Assembly: GCA_034926635.1 (NCBI GenBank)
Contig: JAYFQX010000026.1
Location: forward strand, 1 to 9,627
DNA: 9,627 nucleotides
Direction: 5' to 3'
Source of the DNA: Christensenella sp034926635
Lineage (GTDB): Bacteria > Bacillota > Clostridia > Christensenellales > Christensenellaceae
How positions within the stretch are numbered: position 1 is the stretch's first letter; the number at the start of each line of letters is the position of its first letter. The notes below the pieces were generated by a model, which saw only the letters and a list, made by a program, of their open reading frames with translations, had not been told where the DNA came from and made no database searches. Both the position numbers and the translations under genes were made by a program. Positions 6,826 through 9,627 of the stretch are shown here, one piece after another.

Positions 6826-6839
6826 TTTTATCGTTTACA
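6826..6839 (+). promoter_or_regulatory. cre-like site overlapping the GRE -35 box
   Basis: TTTTATCGTTTACA matches TGWNANCGNTNWCA at 9 of 10 defined positions; only the G at position 2 is missing. Its last six bases are the -35 box of the GRE promoter, so CcpA bound there would block RNA polymerase. This predicts carbon catabolite repression of the GRE. Confidence 0.45.
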
Positions 6840-6863
6840 CGTTTCCTGTTTTGTTACTATAAT
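6834..6863 (+). promoter_or_regulatory. Sigma-A promoter of the GRE gene
   Basis: TTTACA (6834-6839) and a perfect TATAAT (6858-6863) are separated by 18 bp. Transcription should begin near 6870, leaving an untranslated leader of about 98 nt. No riboswitch or strong hairpin was recognised in that leader. Confidence 0.75.
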
Positions 6864-6952
6864 GAAAGAATAGAAGTTTCTCTATGTGATCTTGTAAAAT
6901 CAAAAATCGAATTTTGTTTTGTCATAATTTACATTAAAGGGCCCATAACAAA

Positions 6953-6958
6953 AAGGAG
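6953..6958 (+). promoter_or_regulatory. Ribosome binding site of the GRE gene
   Basis: AAGGAG lies 10 nt before the ATG at 6969 and fixes that start. An upstream in-frame extension is not supported. Confidence 0.8.
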
Positions 6959-6968
6959 TGAATGATTT

Positions 6969-9452
6969 ATGAAATATGTCGATGCGCGAACAAAACAATA
7001 TAAAGATACAGAAGCGACATTGCTCGGTAAAGCCGTATATCGCAGCAAACGTATCGAGAAGTTGAGAAACTTCCTGTTGGAGGCTACTCCCACAATTTGT
7101 TCACAGCGTGCCGTCGCGGTGACAAAAGCCTATGAGGAATTTGAGGGTGATAATATTTATATTCTGCGCGCCAAAGCTCTCAAAAAAGTTTTGGAGGAAA
7201 TGAGTATTTTTATACTGGACAACGAGCTTCTCGTCGGCAACCAGGCCTCCACGCCCCGCAGCGCGCCGGTCTTTCCCGAATGGTCGATCAACTGGATCAT
7301 CGACGAACTGGACGGTAAGCCCATGCGTCCAGACGAACGTCAGGGCGACCGATTTTTAATCAGCGAGGAAGATGAAAAAAACATCCGCAACCTCGCTCCG
7401 TTCTGGAAAGGCAAAACGCACGCCGAGCGCTGCGAAAAATTATTAACAAAAGAAATCCGCGCTACCGGCGCGATCGGCGCCGTGGATTCCTATTGGCTCA
7501 TGAACGGCGCCGACGGTCACCTTACGGTAGATTTAAAACGCGTGGCACAGGAGGGATTGATTTCGTTCAAGCGGCAGGCGCAGGACAAAATTGACTCTCT
7601 GGATATGTCCGTTCCCAGCGATATGACGCAGCTTCCTTTTCTGCAGGCATGTGTTATCCTGTGCGACGCCATAACGGCTTTTTCTCATCGTTATGCCGCC
7701 CTCGCCGCGCAAATGGCCGGCGAAGAGACAAACGCCCGGCGCAGGGAAGAATTGCTCAAAATTTCGGAAATATGCAACCACGTCCCAGAATATCCGGCGC
7801 GCACCTTCCACGAAGCCCTGCAGACCTACTGGTTTATCAATATGGTGATTCAAATCGAAAATAACGGACACTCTTATTCGCTTGGACGGATGGATACAAA
7901 CCTGTATCCGTTTTATCGTCACGATTTGGAAACCAGGGAACTGGAAAGTCCAGAAGACGCGGTAGAACTGTTGAGCTGCCTGTTCCTCAAGCTTTTCCAA
8001 TTGAATAAAATTTTTACCTTTGACAACCAAAAATCATTTTCCGGTTATCAGTTGTTCCAAAATATTACAATTGGCGGTCAGGATAAAAACGGTCGTGACG
8101 CGACCAACGAATTATCTTACCTGATTTTGGAGACGCAGGCCGCGATCCGGCTACATACGCCTTCGGTATCCGCGCGCTATCACGACAGGGCTTCCAACAA
8201 GTTCATCCAGGCATGTCTGGATTGTATCCGTCTGGGCGGCGGTCAGCCCGCTTTTTACAGCGACGAAATCTATATTACCGCCCTCGTAAACCGTGGGATG
8301 TCGGTAGAGGACGCGACAGAATATTCCGTGGTCGGCTGCGTAGAAGCAGTCTGTGAAGGAAAATGCGGGCATCGGCCCAACGGCTCCGGCCTCATTAATC
8401 TTGGTAAGATCGTAGAAGTCGCGCTGAATAACGGCGTAGACCCCGAAACCGGCATCTGCCCCAAGTCCGGGTACGGCGATCTGCTCACATTCAAGGATTT
8501 TAACGAAGTTTTCGACGCTGTCAAGGAGTTCAGCGCATGGTATATCCGCCAGCAGGTCATTTGGGATAACATCATTGATCAATGCACGGAGCAGTATATC
8601 GGCGATCCCCTCGTGTCCATGTTGGTGGCAGACTGTATCGCCAGGGGACGGGGATTGAAAGAAGGTGGCATGCATTATGACTATGCCGGTCCCGAATTCA
8701 TCGGCACCGCAAACGTGGGCAACTGCCTCGCGGCGATCAAAAAGGTTATTTATGAAGAAAAATCTCTGACAGCGCAGCAGGTAGCGCACGCGTTACGCAC
8801 CAATTTCCAGGATATGGAGACAACCCCCACCGGGGACGAAATACGCTTACTCCTTTCAAACGCGCCAAAATACGGTAATGACGACGATTACGTCGACCAA
8901 TTGACGGTAGAGTATTTCAGATTTATTTGTGAAGAGATCGTAAAATACAAAACGACGCGTTTTGGGCGCGGCCCGATCGGTGCAATGTGGCAACCGTCCA
9001 CCAGCACAATTTCCGCCAATGTGCCGTTTGGCGCAATGGTAGGCGCAACGCCGGACGGACGCAGCGCCGGAGAAGCGCTCGCCGACACTACCGCGCCCAT
9101 GCACGGTACGGATACGCACGGCCCGACAGCTTCTCTGAAATCGGTCAGCAAGCTTCCTACCGTTCTTGTTTCCGGCGGGGCGCTACTCAACTTAAAACTT
9201 AGCCCTGCGTCCGTAGACACAGAGACCGGCCGGCGGAAATTCGCTTCGCTGGTGCGAACTTTTCTCGGCGATTTGAAAGGTATGCATATCCAGTTCAACA
9301 TCGTCAACGCAGATGTACTGAAAGCCGCCCAACAAGAGCCCCGGAAGTACAAAGACCTGATGGTACGGGTAGCCGGTTACAGCGCGCTTTTTGCGCCGCT
9401 TGACCGCGATCTGCAAAATGATATTATCGCAAGAACCGAACATGTTTTATAG
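6969..9452 (+). CDS. Glycyl radical enzyme of the PFL-like/dehydratase-decarboxylase superfamily, substrate unknown
   Basis: An 827-residue oxygen-sensitive GRE: a ten-stranded PFL-like barrel over about residues 25-690 and a C-terminal glycyl radical domain. The radical glycine is Gly803 in VRVAGYSALF (codon 9375-9377). The thiyl cysteine is Cys457, followed by Glu459 in VVGCVE (codon 8337-8339). His184 (DGHLTVD) and His301-Ser302 (NNGHSYSLGR) align by eye with glycerol dehydratase active-site residues His164 and His281-Ser282. The GCVE motif and length rule out a true pyruvate formate-lyase, which has a Cys-Cys pair. After GCVE the sequence is AVCEGKCGHRPNGSG rather than the PQxPGKTEGWHD of diol dehydratases, so the substrate-contacting Asp447 of glycerol dehydratase appears replaced by Asn471 or Gly472. 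The neighbours (LyxK-like kinase, UlaE, AraD-family protein) point to a polyol or sugar-derived substrate. It is transcribed divergently from its activase. Confidence 0.93.
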   Translation: MKYVDARTKQYKDTEATLLGKAVYRSKRIEKLRNFLLEATPTICSQRAVAVTKAYEEFEGDNIYILRAKALKKVLEEMSIFILDNELLVGNQASTPRSAPVFPEWSINWIIDELDGKPMRPDERQGDRFLISEEDEKNIRNLAPFWKGKTHAERCEKLLTKEIRATGAIGAVDSYWLMNGADGHLTVDLKRVAQEGLISFKRQAQDKIDSLDMSVPSDMTQLPFLQACVILCDAITAFSHRYAALAAQMAGEETNARRREELLKISEICNHVPEYPARTFHEALQTYWFINMVIQIENNGHSYSLGRMDTNLYPFYRHDLETRELESPEDAVELLSCLFLKLFQLNKIFTFDNQKSFSGYQLFQNITIGGQDKNGRDATNELSYLILETQAAIRLHTPSVSARYHDRASNKFIQACLDCIRLGGGQPAFYSDEIYITALVNRGMSVEDATEYSVVGCVEAVCEGKCGHRPNGSGLINLGKIVEVALNNGVDPETGICPKSGYGDLLTFKDFNEVFDAVKEFSAWYIRQQVIWDNIIDQCTEQYIGDPLVSMLVADCIARGRGLKEGGMHYDYAGPEFIGTANVGNCLAAIKKVIYEEKSLTAQQVAHALRTNFQDMETTPTGDEIRLLLSNAPKYGNDDDYVDQLTVEYFRFICEEIVKYKTTRFGRGPIGAMWQPSTSTISANVPFGAMVGATPDGRSAGEALADTTAPMHGTDTHGPTASLKSVSKLPTVLVSGGALLNLKLSPASVDTETGRRKFASLVRTFLGDLKGMHIQFNIVNADVLKAAQQEPRKYKDLMVRVAGYSALFAPLDRDLQNDIIARTEHVL

Positions 9453-9539
9453 AAAACAAAAACTATCACCTAAAAAACCCTAGACCGAACCCTATTGAAC
9501 AGACAGAGAAAAAAGCCCCTGTCGTAGAATAGCTAAAGA

Positions 9540-9627
9540 TTAGGCGGATTTACTCCTTAATTCAAAAGGAGTGAGTCCGCTTTTCAATTGAACACGTTCA
9601 TAATTGTAGAAACGTATGTATTGATGT
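9540..9627 (-). CDS. IS3-family transposase (OrfB-type integrase), C-terminal fragment cut by the window edge
   Basis: The minus strand from 9626 to the TAA at 9542-9540 encodes 28 residues: HQYIRFYNYERVQLKSG followed by LTPFELRSKSA. This is the characteristic IS3/IS150-group tail (Y-I-x-F-YN-x-ER-x-Q-x-K-x-x-LTP-x-E-x-R-x-x-x-A) at the end of the DDE integrase core. The catalytic DDE residues are outside the window, so activity cannot be judged. Confidence 0.85.
   Translation of the reverse strand, partial: HQYIRFYNYERVQLKSGLTPFELRSKSA
9544..9584 (+). terminator. 15-bp hairpin with T-run inside the IS3 transposase tail, terminator on the plus strand
   Basis: Bases 9544-9558 pair with 9566-9580 over 15 positions (two G-T pairs) around a 7-nt loop, and TTTT follows at 9581-9584 on the plus strand. 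It encodes part of the transposase C-terminus on the minus strand. In the plus direction it should stop transcripts coming from the GRE gene, which has no other clear terminator in the 87 bp between its stop and the transposase stop. Confidence 0.55.

Larger units (their letters stand above)
6584..6968. other. AT-rich divergent control region between activase and GRE genes
   Basis: No gene was found in these 385 bp. They carry a plus-strand promoter for the GRE gene, a candidate minus-strand promoter for the operon, two cre-like sequences, phased GTTGTTAT repeats and the GRE ribosome binding site, each listed separately. A second possible minus-strand promoter has a perfect TTGACA (complement of 6758-6763), but its best partner at 17 bp is only TATTGA. 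The base composition is far more AT-rich than the flanking genes. Confidence 0.8.
9496..9627 (-). mobile_element. IS3-family element, right-end portion
   Basis: The 3' end of an IS3-type transposase gene enters from the right edge. IS3-family ends normally begin 5'-TG on the outer side; TGAACAGACAGAG at 9496-9508 is the most plausible inverted repeat, about 45 bp after the transposase stop. The other end and the target duplication are outside the window, so the boundary is tentative. It begins only 43 bp after the GRE stop codon. Confidence 0.5.

Noticed and set aside
6365..6862. 165-codon plus-strand open frame spanning the activase start and control region
   Set aside because: It crosses the activase N-terminus and the AT-rich promoter DNA; the Phe/Tyr/Asn-rich product is typical of translated AT-rich spacer.
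7533..8030. 165-codon minus-strand open frame inside the GRE gene
   Set aside because: Antisense shadow with no ribosome binding site or recognisable motif.
8151..8789. 212-codon minus-strand open frame inside the GRE gene
   Set aside because: It is antisense to the active-site region of a clearly coding gene, with no family resemblance; it is a shadow of the GC-rich third positions.
6969..9452. Pyruvate formate-lyase (PflB)
   Set aside because: The active site is GCVE with a single cysteine and Glu rather than the Cys-Cys pair of PFL, and the activase carries extra ferredoxin-type clusters.
1..9627. CRISPR arrays, tRNA or rRNA genes
   Set aside because: No regularly spaced long repeats and no recognisable tRNA or rRNA sequence on either strand.

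Overview
The window looks like an accessory carbohydrate or polyol catabolic locus from a strictly anaerobic, low-to-mid GC Gram-positive bacterium (Bacillota, Clostridia-like). The grounds are an oxygen-sensitive glycyl radical enzyme (GRE) with its activase, a Bacillus AraR-type regulator, strong GGAGG-type ribosome binding sites, CcpA-like cre matches, and intergenic DNA that is much more AT-rich than the genes. The species cannot be named from the sequence.

Layout: at the left edge (1-49, minus) is the first part of an IS200/IS605-type transposase, with its 5' stem-loop and subterminal hairpin at about 51-160. A minus-strand terminator (202-232) ends a six-gene minus-strand operon. Read in transcription order from 6583 down to 400, the operon encodes a GRE activase, a class II aldolase/4-epimerase family protein, an UlaE-type L-xylulose-5-phosphate 3-epimerase, a LyxK-type FGGY sugar kinase, a SorC-family regulator and an AraR-type (GntR head, LacI-like sensor) regulator. 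A 385-bp AT-rich divergent control region (6584-6968) carries promoters, cre-like sites and phased repeats. The 827-residue GRE itself is transcribed to the right (6969-9452). The right edge is the 3' end of an IS3-family transposase (stop at 9540, minus).

How the genes may work together: the activase installs the radical on Gly803 of the GRE, which then acts on an unidentified substrate. The kinase and 3-epimerase resemble the L-xylulose branch of the Ula/Yia pathways, which ends in D-xylulose 5-phosphate. Three points do not fit a plain copy of that pathway. There is no 3-keto-L-gulonate-6-phosphate decarboxylase and no transporter in the window. The AraD-like protein has Asn where E. coli AraD has catalytic Asp120. 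The GRE active-site stretch after GCVE differs from the diol-dehydratase pattern. A reasonable hypothesis is a radical-initiated route in which the GRE eliminates a group from a polyol or sugar derivative, followed by phosphorylation, epimerisation and either retro-aldol cleavage or 4-epimerisation. The substrate is not determined by the sequence.
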